From contig JAKQCH010000298.1 of the NCBI GenBank assembly GCA_029573825.1, positions 1-35,018 on the forward strand: a stretch of DNA of 35,018 nt, read 5' to 3'. Source of the DNA: Spirochaetota bacterium (lineage in GTDB: Bacteria; Spirochaetota; UBA4802; JAGODF01). Positions 1 through 8,236 of this stretch are shown here, one piece after another; within the stretch, counting starts at the first letter, position 1, and each line of letters opens with the position of its first letter. Under the pieces are notes generated by a model, which was not told the DNA's origin, did not search any database, and saw only the letters and a program-made list of their open reading frames with translations. The position numbers and the translations under genes were made by a program.

Positions 1-20
1 CTTACCTGGGTTATCGGCAT
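1..20 (-). CDS. Start of a gene downstream of korC (cut by window edge)
   Basis: Only the first codons are present. On the minus strand a strong ribosome binding site (AAGGAG) sits 7 nt before an ATG at 20, and the reading frame begins MPITQV. It follows the korC stop at 65 by 44 nt, so it is probably the next gene of the oxidoreductase operon. The product cannot be identified from six residues. Confidence 0.55.
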
Positions 21-64
21 GGTATAACTCCTTATCAGAATTCTTTATTGCAGCCACTGCACAT

Positions 65-604
65 TCAATCGAACGGGAACCTGCTGTAACCTGCCTGTAC
101 GGCTTGTATGCTGATTTCAATTAGCTTCTTTTTATTATCGAGCATATTTTCGATACTCTTTAATACCGCATCAAGTTTAAGAACATTCGTCAACTTGATG
201 AAACATCCCAGCATAACCATATTCGCAGAACGTTCATTTCCGATTTCGAGGGCGATATCATTCGCCGGAACGGGAAACATATCCACATCCCCCCGGTAGG
301 GCACAGAATCAATCAGACTTGAATTATAAATCATCTGCCCACCCGGTTCAAGGCGGTTTATAAAGGATACCGCAGACGGCTGATTCATTGCGACGACGAA
401 ATCAGGAGATGACGCTACCGGGGAGGCAATTTCCTCGTCGGATATACTTACCGTACAATTTGCAGTTCCTCCCCTCACCGCCGCCCCATAGGATGGCAGA
501 TACACAACATTAAAATCTTCTAACATCGCGGCATTACCAAGGACATTGCCGATTGTCAGAACGCCCTGTCCCCCTGACCCGGCAAACATTATTTTCACTA
601 TCAT
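65..604 (-). CDS. korC: 2-oxoacid:ferredoxin oxidoreductase, gamma subunit
   Basis: A 179-residue gamma subunit of a 2-oxoacid:acceptor oxidoreductase, which with the alpha, beta and ferredoxin-like subunits oxidatively decarboxylates a 2-oxoacid to acyl-CoA and reduces ferredoxin in the cytoplasm. The N-terminus carries the family's glycine-rich signature (FAGSGGQGVLTIGNVLG), followed by the conserved stretch YGAAVRGGTANCTVSIS. The length is typical of the family. A GTG at 613 overlaps the korB stop, but the purine-rich AGAGGG sits 8 nt before the ATG at 604, so 604 is preferred. It is the last complete gene of the operon in this window. The domain assignment is secure. The substrate cannot be read from this subunit. 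Confidence 0.93.
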   Translation of the reverse strand: MIVKIMFAGSGGQGVLTIGNVLGNAAMLEDFNVVYLPSYGAAVRGGTANCTVSISDEEIASPVASSPDFVVAMNQPSAVSFINRLEPGGQMIYNSSLIDSVPYRGDVDMFPVPANDIALEIGNERSANMVMLGCFIKLTNVLKLDAVLKSIENMLDNKKKLIEISIQAVQAGYSRFPFD

Positions 605-609
605 TGACA

Positions 610-1359
610 TCACCCTCTCTTCCGTCTGTCAGCAAGAACTCCCAGAGGAAACTCCTTTGACATAACTTCATCTATCCATTTGTGCGAGGCTATTGATGAC
701 ATTTTCCAGTTCGTTGGACAAGGCGACAGCACCTCAATTATCGAATACCCGAGCCCGTCAACCTGTACCTGAAACGCGGTCCGTATCGCTTTTTTTGTTT
801 TCAGAACTGCCGCGGGACTGTTCACCGCAACTCTTTCCGCATAGGTAACACCGGGAAACTGCGCAACAACATCAGTAATGTGAAGCGGATATCCGTCAAA
901 CTGGGGGTCGCGTCCCCCGGGCGATGTTGTCGTTTTCTGTGTTAACAGCGTTGTTGGCGCCATCTGGCCCCCTGTCATGCCATACACTGCATTATTGATA
1001 AATACAACACAAATATTCTCACCCCGGTTTGCTGAATGAATTGTTTCCGCGGTGCCGATTGCGGAAAGGTCTCCATCCCCCTGATAGGTAAACACAAAAA
1101 GTTCCGGTTTTGCTCTTTTCACACCTGTGGCTATCGCGGTCCCTCTGCCATGGGCGGACTCGATCACATCAATGTCAAAGTATTTGTATGCCAGCACCGC
1201 GCACCCGGCCGGGTTGACACATATCGCACGTTTCCCCAGATCCAGCTCTTCAAGTACTTCCGCAACAAGCCTGTGCACAACACCATGTCCGCACCCGGGG
1301 CAATAGTGCGTTGACACATCTTTCTTATAATATTTCGGCCATTTATTCTTTAATTTCAT
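610..1359 (-). CDS. korB: 2-oxoacid:ferredoxin oxidoreductase, beta (TPP-binding) subunit
   Basis: A 249-residue thiamine-pyrophosphate-binding subunit. Near residue 18 it has the CPGCGHG motif, and in the middle the TPP/Mg motif GDGDLSAIGTAE followed by the downstream Asn in FINNAVYGMTGGQMAPTT. Both are hallmarks of KorB/VorA-type subunits. The start ATG overlaps the alpha-subunit stop (ATGA), with GAAGGG upstream, so the two genes are translationally coupled. The stop in turn overlaps the start region of korC. It acts in the cytosolic alpha-beta-gamma-delta complex with the flanking genes. Confidence 0.95.
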   Translation of the reverse strand: MKLKNKWPKYYKKDVSTHYCPGCGHGVVHRLVAEVLEELDLGKRAICVNPAGCAVLAYKYFDIDVIESAHGRGTAIATGVKRAKPELFVFTYQGDGDLSAIGTAETIHSANRGENICVVFINNAVYGMTGGQMAPTTLLTQKTTTSPGGRDPQFDGYPLHITDVVAQFPGVTYAERVAVNSPAAVLKTKKAIRTAFQVQVDGLGYSIIEVLSPCPTNWKMSSIASHKWIDEVMSKEFPLGVLADRRKRG

Positions 1360-2426
1360 AGGGATCCCTTCTTTTGTTTCTGGTATTCCCGGTACATTAT
1401 GCGGGCAAATTCCACAGGGGTCGGAATAACGCCGCCGGGACGCCCGTGAAAATGGATATCAACACTTCCCTCAACGGCCAGCCTCACATCTTCAACCATC
1501 TGTCCCGTACTCATCTCAAATACAATAAGCTTTCTCACCCGCTGGGCGATATCCTTAATAATTTTTGAAGGAAATGGCCACAGTGTGATTGGCCGTATAA
1601 GACCAACTTTTATCCCGTCTTTTCTGACACGCTTAATCGCCCCCTTGGCAATGCGTGCGGTTGTTCCATAAGCTATTGCGACAACATCAGCATCATCAAC
1701 CATATACGATTCGTAGCTGACCTCGTTCGCCTCGATTTCCTGATACTTCCGGTATAACTTCCAGTTATGCCGCTCCATTTCACTTGTGTCGAGTATCAGG
1801 GAAGCGAGATATCTGCTGTTACCGTTTCCTCTTCCCTTTAAGGCCCATTCCTTTTCCACAGTGTCCTCAATTTTATCCGGAAACACAACGGGCTCCTTCA
1901 TTTGTCCCATCATCCCGTCCCCGAGAATCATTACCGGTGTACGATACTTATCAGCCACGTCAAAGGCTTTTCGCGTTAAATCGGCAATTTCCTGAACGCT
2001 CGCCGGAGCGAATACGGGAGTTCTGTAGTCACCGTGTCCTCCCCCCCTGGTTGCCTGAAAATAATCCCCCTGAGCAGGAGCGATATTCCCGAGACCGGGC
2101 CCTCCCCGCATTACATTAACAATCACCGCCGGAAGTTCAAAGCCCGCTAAAAATGAAATCCCTTCCTGTTTGAGGCTGATACCGGGACTTGATGAGGATG
2201 TCATGGACCGCACTCCTGTTGCAGAAGCACCGATAAGCATATTTATTGCCGCCGTTTCGCTTTCTGACTGAATAAACACCCCTCCGGCATTGCGTATATT
2301 CCCTGCCATGTACTCGCCAAGTTCATTCTGGGGGGTAATCGGATATCCGAAATAGCACTTGCACCCGGCCCTGATTGCAGCTTCGGCAAACGCATGATTT
2401 CCACTCATAAATACTTTATTCACCAT
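1356..2426 (-). CDS. vorB: 2-oxoacid (3-methyl-2-oxobutanoate-type) ferredoxin oxidoreductase, alpha subunit VorB
   Basis: A 356-residue alpha subunit with the pyrimidine-binding domain of pyruvate:ferredoxin oxidoreductases at the N-terminus (EAAIRAGCKCYFGYPITPQN), the ESETAAINM segment around residue 55, and the conserved MTSSSSPGISLKQEG and MRGGPGLGNIAPAQGDYFQ blocks. The C-terminal half is the transketolase C-terminal-like domain. The sequence most resembles proteins named VorB (branched-chain 2-oxoacid), but 2-oxoglutarate (KorA) cannot be excluded by eye. The start overlaps the ferredoxin gene by 11 nt and has GAGGT just upstream. Confidence 0.93.
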   Translation of the reverse strand: MVNKVFMSGNHAFAEAAIRAGCKCYFGYPITPQNELGEYMAGNIRNAGGVFIQSESETAAINMLIGASATGVRSMTSSSSPGISLKQEGISFLAGFELPAVIVNVMRGGPGLGNIAPAQGDYFQATRGGGHGDYRTPVFAPASVQEIADLTRKAFDVADKYRTPVMILGDGMMGQMKEPVVFPDKIEDTVEKEWALKGRGNGNSRYLASLILDTSEMERHNWKLYRKYQEIEANEVSYESYMVDDADVVAIAYGTTARIAKGAIKRVRKDGIKVGLIRPITLWPFPSKIIKDIAQRVRKLIVFEMSTGQMVEDVRLAVEGSVDIHFHGRPGGVIPTPVEFARIMYREYQKQKKGSL

Positions 2427-2634
2427 ACACCTCTATCGCGACTTCAGGGCACACAAGTGTACACATCATACACCCGATACATTCCGCTTCCTCTGAAGGT
2501 TCAGCGTAATGATAGCCCATTTTATTTAAACCGCTTGAAGAGCGCAGTGCTCCATGTTTGCAGTATTCTATGCAGAGATTACACCCCTTGCATAATGATT
2601 CATTTACAACAACTTTACACTGTTTCTTTGCCAT
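2416..2634 (-). CDS. korD: 2[4Fe-4S] ferredoxin-like delta subunit of the 2-oxoacid oxidoreductase
   Basis: A 72-residue protein with two CxxCxxCxxxC-type clusters: CKGCNLCIEYC near residue 15 and CIGCMMCTLVCP near residue 52. These bind two [4Fe-4S] clusters that pass electrons from the TPP subunits to free ferredoxin. The frame is open further upstream to 2703, but the family's usual N-terminus begins at MAKKQCKVVVNESLCKGC, so the ATG at 2634 was chosen. Its Shine-Dalgarno sequence is weak (GGA about 10 nt upstream). It is the first gene of the operon, and its stop lies inside the start of vorB. Confidence 0.92.
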   Translation of the reverse strand: MAKKQCKVVVNESLCKGCNLCIEYCKHGALRSSSGLNKMGYHYAEPSEEAECIGCMMCTLVCPEVAIEVYGE

Positions 2635-2704
2635 TGGATATTTTCCATTAATTTTCAACATTCCTGGGAATCCAGCAGGTATTACACTTTTAGTATAGCA
2701 CAAT

Positions 2705-2734
2705 AATATACGGAATATTTGCCATAATTGTAAA
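2705..2734 (-). promoter_or_regulatory. Putative sigma-70-type promoter of the korD-vorB-korB-korC operon
   Basis: On the minus strand a TTTACA -35 (2729-2734) and a TATATT -10 (2705-2710) are separated by 18 bp, each one mismatch from consensus. The expected start near 2698 gives a leader of about 64 nt before the ATG at 2634. Read by eye in AT-rich DNA, so moderate confidence. Confidence 0.42.
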
Positions 2735-2809
2735 AGTTTATTTATGTTTTGGTTATTACGATTTTTGTCAAAGATTTTTTATTTTTTTCCTTTCCTTATA
2801 GCTTTTTAA

Positions 2810-2838
2810 TTGAATATGCTCACACTGCAGCATATCAT
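2810..2838 (+). promoter_or_regulatory. Putative promoter of rimI
   Basis: A TTGAAT -35 (2810-2815), a 17-bp spacer and a TATCAT -10 (2833-2838) lie about 20 nt before the chosen rimI ATG at 2860. Transcription starting near 2845 would exclude upstream in-frame codons, which supports that start. It is divergent from the oxidoreductase promoter. Confidence 0.42.
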
Positions 2839-2859
2839 ATACGCGAATCATCAGGAACA

Positions 2860-3324
2860 ATGACAGAGAAAGAAATATTCATACGGAAGGCAATCCCCGG
2901 GGACATTATCAGGATATCTGAAATGGAATCCACAATTTTTCATTCCCCATGGAGCATCAGCAGCCTGGAAAAAGAACTTACCGCGTCTTTTTCATTTTTC
3001 CTCGTGGCAGAAACCAGAGACCGTGATATAATCGGGTATATTACAGCCTGGAATATCCACGGGGAAGTCCAGCTCAATCGCATTGCCGTCATTGACAACA
3101 ACAGGAGAACAGGTGTCGGGACAATATTATTTAACGCGCTGCTCAAAGAGTGTGATCCCCATCATCCCGAAAAAATACTTCTTGAGGTTCGCGAATCAAA
3201 CACTTCAGCAAGAAGTTTTTACCGTACATTGGGTTTTATCGAAAATGGCTTCCGGAAAAATTATTATCGTGACGACAATGCTGTCCTGCTTGAATATATC
3301 CCGGTGAAGGGCCAAAAAATGTAA
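2860..3324 (+). CDS. rimI: Ribosomal protein S18 alanine N-acetyltransferase (RimI-type GNAT)
   Basis: A 154-residue GNAT acetyltransferase. The acetyl-CoA-binding motif A is seen as LNRIAVIDNNRRTGVGTILF, followed by the RimI-like LLEVRESNTSARSFYRTLGF and the aromatic/charged tail RKNYYRDDNAVLLEY. RimI acetylates the N-terminal residue of ribosomal protein S18. The frame is open upstream to 2749 with a hydrophobic low-complexity extension. The ATG at 2860 gives the normal RimI length and N-terminus (EIFIRKAIPGDI) and follows AGGA. It leads a plus-strand group with the phosphoesterase fusion and engB. Related GNATs could share these motifs, so the exact substrate is inferred. Confidence 0.85.
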   Translation: MTEKEIFIRKAIPGDIIRISEMESTIFHSPWSISSLEKELTASFSFFLVAETRDRDIIGYITAWNIHGEVQLNRIAVIDNNRRTGVGTILFNALLKECDPHHPEKILLEVRESNTSARSFYRTLGFIENGFRKNYYRDDNAVLLEYIPVKGQKM

Positions 3325-3444
3325 TTGACCGCAGATGAAAGAAATCAGATATATCGTATTGCAAGTATCCAACATCGAATGATTATTTAAAATCCCGCAC
3401 TTTCCTTTTACATTGAATTTTTCACCTGAATGGAGTATCATTGT

Positions 3445-5082
3445 ATGAAAATTATTTACTGCAGCAACCCCCAGGGATCACTATCAAAAATATACACGCT
3501 GTTAAAAGAAACAATTGCGGACATGTATATTATTTCCGGCAATCTTCTCGATACTCCCTTTTACTCCCATGACCTCGCACATGAATATGAAATGCTCCAG
3601 AACACACTCCTGTCGAGAAGAAGCTCCGATGATCCGCAGCCGCTCACTGCGTTCGCTGCATCTTTATCAGCAAACAAAGCAACACCCGCCACACTAAAAA
3701 ATGAAAGTGAGCAATACCTGACACTTACCGCAAGGGCGACTGAAAGCATAAAGAAAAAATATACCATGCTCGAAAAGATATTATCTACAAAACCATACGC
3801 CAGAATTTTTATATTACCCGGACACGATGACATCAATCCTGCTGAAACAGATGTACAGGAGAGAAGCATACATTATACTGCGATTTCAGCTGCCCCCTTT
3901 ACAATTGCAGGTTTAGGAGGAGACAGCTTCCATTCACCATCATTCCCGGAATCACTGTGCCTCTATAATGACACCAGCAAATATGAAGAGGCTGTTCACG
4001 CATTTCTTTCTGAAACACATCCTGATATAATCTTTTCGCACCTCCCTCCCTCCGGTGTTTTTAAAAACTCCCCGCGATCATCCGAATCCCTGAAATTATA
4101 CTGCCGCGACAACGATGTTCTGCTCTGCGTCTCGGGATATGCCCATGATGACTGGGGTCTTATCACTGAGAATGATACCACGTTCATACATGCGCCGTCA
4201 TTCGGTTCTGATATTAACGGCGGTGAACACCACGGTGACGGCGGTTTTTTTTACGAGATTGACATGCCCGATGACAGAATCTCACGCTGCAAACTTCAGA
4301 AACTTGTGAAAGACCGGGTGTATGATATCGCGTCATATTCCATATCGGGAAATACTGTTACAGAATCTATAATTGACAACAACAGATACAATGCCCTGAA
4401 AAATGGGCAGCCATTTGATATCCGCACAGAAAAATACGAACACATTCCCGAGATCAGACGATTTAAGGATATCCGGAACTTTTTCAAAATTTACCAGACA
4501 GAACATACAGAAAAAAAGATTTCACAGCTCGTATCAGCCCTCGAGAAGATGGGTGATGAATTCAGCGATGTCGCGCTCGATCTTGTTGGTTCTGCAAACC
4601 TTGGACTGGCACAAAAAAGTTCAGACCTGGACATGGTACTCTACATTCGAAGCCCGGAAGCGGCATGCTTTGATGAAGAGACAGTGTGCGACCGTTTCGG
4701 CCATGCTGAAGAGCGGATCCGGGAAATTCTGAAGGATGCGGTTGAATTCGAAATAATTGACACCATCAATCTCGATCTGGTCGAGGAGAGCATCCGCGAG
4801 CTTGACTACACCAGCTCGTCCCTGCAGCGTTTTATTGTGTACCGGTCCATGTGCCGGCCGGTTAACTACAGGGTAATTGCTCCCGCAGAGGACCTCCTGA
4901 ACAGCAACATGTCCCTGCGCCGAGAAATTGAGGAAACCATGAGTGAATACCTCCAGGTTTTCGGCACTACCAAGGACACCACAAAGTCCTTTGATAAATA
5001 CCGCATGAGAATCCAGACTTTGGGAGTTGACATTCCTGAAGTACTTGAAAAAAAGATAAGAAATTTTCTCCAGAAGGATTAG
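3445..5082 (+). CDS. Metallophosphoesterase-like domain fused to a nucleotidyltransferase domain
   Basis: A 545-residue two-domain protein. Residues 1 to about 290 follow the layout of calcineurin-like phosphoesterases, but with altered motifs: NPQG where D-x-H-G is usual, SGNLLD for GDxxD, PGHDD for GNHD, then IIFSHLPP and SGYAHDDW for the late His motifs. Residues from about 350 to 480 look like a polymerase-beta-type nucleotidyltransferase: DLVGSANLGLAQKSSDLDMV has the GS and D-x-D features that bind metal and nucleotide. The C-terminus is helical and charged. The ATG at 3445 has GGAG 9 nt upstream and is preferred over the ATG at 3430. It lies between rimI and engB, but no specific function is known to me. 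The phosphoesterase half may be inactive or use a reduced metal site. Confidence 0.78.
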   Translation: MKIIYCSNPQGSLSKIYTLLKETIADMYIISGNLLDTPFYSHDLAHEYEMLQNTLLSRRSSDDPQPLTAFAASLSANKATPATLKNESEQYLTLTARATESIKKKYTMLEKILSTKPYARIFILPGHDDINPAETDVQERSIHYTAISAAPFTIAGLGGDSFHSPSFPESLCLYNDTSKYEEAVHAFLSETHPDIIFSHLPPSGVFKNSPRSSESLKLYCRDNDVLLCVSGYAHDDWGLITENDTTFIHAPSFGSDINGGEHHGDGGFFYEIDMPDDRISRCKLQKLVKDRVYDIASYSISGNTVTESIIDNNRYNALKNGQPFDIRTEKYEHIPEIRRFKDIRNFFKIYQTEHTEKKISQLVSALEKMGDEFSDVALDLVGSANLGLAQKSSDLDMVLYIRSPEAACFDEETVCDRFGHAEERIREILKDAVEFEIIDTINLDLVEESIRELDYTSSSLQRFIVYRSMCRPVNYRVIAPAEDLLNSNMSLRREIEETMSEYLQVFGTTKDTTKSFDKYRMRIQTLGVDIPEVLEKKIRNFLQKD

Positions 5083-5087
5083 CAGTA

Positions 5088-5669
5088 ATGATGAAAATCA
5101 ATAACGCATATTACCTGTTGAGTTCAGTCAAAGCACAGGACTTCCCCGACCTTCCCCACCCGGAATTCGCGTTCCTCGGAAGGTCCAATGTCGGAAAATC
5201 ATCCCTCCTGAATATGGTTACGGGACAGAAAAATCTCTGCCGGGTCGGCCAGAAACCGGGAGTGACGAAGGCAATTAATTTTTTTATTATAAACGAAAAC
5301 CTCGTATTCGCGGACCTGCCGGGGTTCGGCTATTCGAAACTGCCAAAAGATGTTAAGGGAAAATTCCTGCCGCTGATCAACAATTATATTGCCATGAGGA
5401 ATAACCTGAAACTGGTTTTTCTTCTTGTTGATATCCGGCGTGTTCCGGGAGAATATGAACGTGAAATAGTAATACAATGCACCGAACGCCGTGTTCCCGT
5501 TGCGATAATAGCTACCAAATGCGACAAGTTTTCAAACAATCAGCTTAAAAATAATTCCCGGATTATTGCTTCATCCCTTGAGATTGAAACAGATTCAATA
5601 TTCCTTTCTTCGTCAAAATCACGTATGGGAAGAGATGATATTTTAAATCTCATTGAAGACTACCGGTAG
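5088..5669 (+). CDS. engB: Ribosome biogenesis GTP-binding protein YihA/YsxC (EngB)
   Basis: A 193-residue TRAFAC GTPase needed for large ribosomal subunit assembly. The G motifs are in order: G1 GRSNVGKSS at 31-39, the PGVTKAINF switch region near 58, G3 DLPGFGYSK from 76, G4 TKCD at 143-146, and G5 SSSKSRMG near 173. The length fits the family. AAGGA lies 9 nt before the ATG at 5088 (a second ATG follows directly). It starts 5 nt after the phosphoesterase-nucleotidyltransferase gene and is probably cotranscribed with it. Its stop codon lies in a 6-bp palindrome shared with the stop of the convergent lipoprotein gene. Confidence 0.95.
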   Translation: MMKINNAYYLLSSVKAQDFPDLPHPEFAFLGRSNVGKSSLLNMVTGQKNLCRVGQKPGVTKAINFFIINENLVFADLPGFGYSKLPKDVKGKFLPLINNYIAMRNNLKLVFLLVDIRRVPGEYEREIVIQCTERRVPVAIIATKCDKFSNNQLKNNSRIIASSLEIETDSIFLSSSKSRMGRDDILNLIEDYR

Positions 5670-5678
5670 CACTACCGG
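5663..5678. repeat. Palindrome carrying both convergent stop codons
   Basis: CCGGTA, a 4-nt loop and TACCGG form a 6-bp hairpin that contains the engB stop (TAG at 5667-5669) and, on the other strand, the lipoprotein stop (5672-5674). There is no T tract, so it is at best a weak bidirectional terminator. The stop codons are only 2 bp apart. Confidence 0.5.
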
Positions 5679-6139
5679 CCATCCCTCCTGAAACTTTTAA
5701 CGGCATCCACAACGGAATTTCTTTTTCTGTCATAATGCTTTTTCTCTCCGCCTGCTTCAACAATGAAAATATTCTCCCGGTCAACAAAGAGCGCCACCGC
5801 GTAAATATAATCTTCAGCATTATATCGAATGCGGTACTCAGTATACCGGCCCTGCAGGTTTTCCGGCGTGGCGATTTCTTTTACCGACACTTCATGATAA
5901 CCGTTCGATGTAAGGTAGTGCTTCACGGTATCACTCCACATGGCGATATCACCATAGGGCTCATTTTTTATACTGCGGGCCTTTATTCGTATGCTGTCGG
6001 AAGAGACAAATTTTATCAGCTGCTGCTCTTTTTCGAATTTTGCGAATCCTTCAGGTGTCCCCATGGAATACCGTGTTGTCTCGCACGCAACTGATAATAG
6101 AACTGCAATGCCAATCGCAAATAGTATTTTATATTTCAT
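5672..6139 (-). CDS. Small lipoprotein of unknown function
   Basis: A 155-residue protein with a short charged N-terminus, a hydrophobic stretch (ILFAIGIAVLLSVAC) and a lipobox ending at the Cys near residue 19, so it is predicted to be lipidated and membrane-anchored. The mature part is a mixed alpha/beta domain with no motif I recognise. A TTG at 6148 also opens the frame, but the ATG at 6139 gives the normal signal-peptide start. It is the last gene of the minus-strand DUF4349 group (43 nt after the second member to the open frame). It ends against the convergent engB gene. Confidence 0.75.
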   Translation of the reverse strand: MKYKILFAIGIAVLLSVACETTRYSMGTPEGFAKFEKEQQLIKFVSSDSIRIKARSIKNEPYGDIAMWSDTVKHYLTSNGYHEVSVKEIATPENLQGRYTEYRIRYNAEDYIYAVALFVDRENIFIVEAGGEKKHYDRKRNSVVDAVKSFRRDGR

Positions 6140-6191
6140 AATGTCCAACCTGTTGTAAGAAGTCTCTCTTGCATGTACTCATAAGGAATCA

Positions 6192-6797
6192 TCAGAAATC
6201 CTGTATAAGGCTGTGTATACCCATCTTCCGGATCCATTCCCACCGGGTATCGACATTTTTTTTCGTCACCGCACCGGAACTCCTGTTTATATACACCTGT
6301 ATCTCCGGCAGCGCAACCCGGTCCCGGTAATAAAACATCTGCCCTTTGATGCTTTCCACTTCAACAATGACCTTGCCCAGCTCCTGTTCAACCGAAAGCG
6401 TATCCGAAAGCTGTGAACTGCTGAAAATATCTTTCAGATCATGAAGCAATTTCTTTTTTACTTTCAGCTGTGTCTTCAAATCAAGAAGCATTTTTGAAAC
6501 ATCCTGACGGGACTGGTTCTCTTCTGAAACATACCCCATACGTGAAATATCAGCCTTCAACTGAGCCTCTCTTCCCTTTGGGAGCCGCAAATCAATTCGA
6601 TTATTTGAAAAGAACTTCACATATCCGCCATTTCTCTTCGCAAAATCCCGCAAACTTTCAATGACCGCATCGGGATCACCCGCTGTTAATGAATACCTGT
6701 AATTAAAGATTACTTCTGCATCGGAACTGAAAGCTGTTCCCCCGAAGAGCATTATAATAAAAAACAACGATATTCCCAGAAACCCGATTCGTTTCAT
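6192..6797 (-). CDS. Secreted DUF4349-type protein (short paralogue)
   Basis: A 201-residue protein with an N-terminal signal peptide (LGISLFFIIMLFGGTAFS). It continues with the DUF4349 layout: a first beta/alpha unit (AEVIFNYRYSLTAGDPDAVIESL), a second unit ending in IDLRLPKG, a coiled-coil pair (LLDLKTQLKVKKKLLHDLKDI) and a final strand region (VALPEIQVYINRSS). It overlaps the upstream DUF4349 lipoprotein by ATGA, so translation is coupled. Unlike its partner it has no lipobox and no C-terminal extension. DUF4349 is an envelope domain without an agreed biochemical role. A structural partnership of the two proteins is my inference. Confidence 0.75.
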   Translation of the reverse strand: MKRIGFLGISLFFIIMLFGGTAFSSDAEVIFNYRYSLTAGDPDAVIESLRDFAKRNGGYVKFFSNNRIDLRLPKGREAQLKADISRMGYVSEENQSRQDVSKMLLDLKTQLKVKKKLLHDLKDIFSSSQLSDTLSVEQELGKVIVEVESIKGQMFYYRDRVALPEIQVYINRSSGAVTKKNVDTRWEWIRKMGIHSLIQDF

Positions 6798-8011
6798 TTT
6801 TCATACCCCACGGTGCTCAAAAATTTATCAATTGCCGCTTTATTGTTTTTGTAGATATCATCATTGTCAATACGGGTTTCAAAAATTATAATTTTTTTAT
6901 CCGCCATTCCAAAAGCCGCAATATAGCTGGATGAGTCGCTTAATATGATCCGGTATGCATCAAAGTTCAGGCCGTTCTTTCCTTCAACGGTATGACGTCC
7001 CGCAACCTTGTATTTTCTATTTTCGATGTCGATAGCAAACGCTTCATTCCAGAACTTCCTGTCTGCGGGGGGATAATTCTCTACAGTTCCAATACGCATC
7101 GAAACAGTCCGGGAGGGGTTCTGAAAAAGATACGGTCCCCTTCGCTCAAAGAATTCATCTTTCAGCAGAAAGAATCCCTGTGGATTGGTATACGATACGC
7201 CTGCATCGATCTCATATATCGACCGCTGCCCGGGACTCAGCTGCGCAATCCATTTAAAAGGAGATGATATATACTGCCGGGCAGTATCGCGTACAATTGC
7301 TTCAAGATCAAGGGCAATGGTCGATAATGTCGCACGGTCGCGGAGATAGTTGACTTGCACGGTATATGAATCAATGGTTGTGTTGAGCCGTGCAATTTCG
7401 CGCAGCACCTTAACCCGTTCCTTGACCTTATCAACCCGCTTAAGAAGCTGATACAGTCTCTCACGCACCTTTTCTGCAGTCTTCAGACGGAGGCTGATAT
7501 CACTAAACTGCATTGTGACATCAGAGGCTGATACCACTTTGTGAAGAACGGTGCCGAGTTTTTCCACATCTTTCGTTGCTGCATCAAAACTATCCACAGG
7601 GATACGGAGTATGATATTTGCCCTTCGGTATGAATCTGAAGTGTTCACAGCCTGAAGAAAGCCCTTATACCGCTCAACAATGCCCTCAACATCCTTAATC
7701 GTATTTTTCACGCTTTCGACACTGATGCGATACTTTCCGTCATATATGACCATTCGCTGCTGCGCTTCATTTTTCTTTCCGGTAGCGGGAGCATCATCCA
7801 TGGCCGCAGATTCCCTGTCTGCGTCACTATACCTCCTCATGCCGCCGGCAGCCTCCCGCCGTCTTTCCTCTACTGCCGCAGGTGCCCGGTAATAATTCCG
7901 GTCAGATCTTTCTGATGGAGCACCGCCGATAGAACGGCCGGCACAGGCAGAATATACTGCAATTATAACCAGCAGCAGTAACACAGGTAAATGCTTACAC
8001 AATTTCACCAT
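6794..8011 (-). CDS. DUF4349-containing lipoprotein
   Basis: A 405-residue lipoprotein. The signal sequence (LPVLLLLVIIAVYSAC) ends in a lipobox near residue 23. A low-complexity, charged linker follows (about 25-80). The DUF4349 core shows the MVIYDGKYRISVESV strand, the RANIILRIPVDSFDA block, a long coiled coil from SLRLKTAEKVRERLYQLLKR and the strand STIALDLEA. A C-terminal domain of about 150 residues follows, of a type I do not recognise. The ATG at 8011 has AAGGAG at good spacing, whereas the frame's ATG at 8047 has none. A strong promoter lies about 105 nt upstream. It leads the three-gene envelope group. Confidence 0.78.
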   Translation of the reverse strand: MVKLCKHLPVLLLLVIIAVYSACAGRSIGGAPSERSDRNYYRAPAAVEERRREAAGGMRRYSDADRESAAMDDAPATGKKNEAQQRMVIYDGKYRISVESVKNTIKDVEGIVERYKGFLQAVNTSDSYRRANIILRIPVDSFDAATKDVEKLGTVLHKVVSASDVTMQFSDISLRLKTAEKVRERLYQLLKRVDKVKERVKVLREIARLNTTIDSYTVQVNYLRDRATLSTIALDLEAIVRDTARQYISSPFKWIAQLSPGQRSIYEIDAGVSYTNPQGFFLLKDEFFERRGPYLFQNPSRTVSMRIGTVENYPPADRKFWNEAFAIDIENRKYKVAGRHTVEGKNGLNFDAYRIILSDSSSYIAAFGMADKKIIIFETRIDNDDIYKNNKAAIDKFLSTVGYEK

Positions 8012-8115
8012 CGTCAGTATCTCCTTCCATGAATGCAATACCTTCATAAATAAGTGTCTTAATACGGATATCCTAACACGTTTTCATATCGTTGTATTGT
8101 ATCGTTTACAGTAAT

Positions 8116-8144
8116 ACTATATGAAGTTTTATTGAATGCGTCAA
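8116..8144 (-). promoter_or_regulatory. Sigma-70-type promoter of the DUF4349 envelope operon
   Basis: On the minus strand TTGACG (8139-8144), a 17-bp spacer and TATAGT (8116-8121): both hexamers are one mismatch from consensus. The start near 8109 leaves a leader of about 98 nt before the ATG at 8011. It lies after the flagellar cluster end, so the envelope genes do not depend on flagellar transcription. Confidence 0.6.
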
Positions 8145-8236
8145 TTATAATTCGTCATTTTCCGGATTCCTCACCTATCAGTTAAATCACGTGACGGAAA
8201 GAGAACGAAGAGTTAAACAATCATCAATAACGCGGT

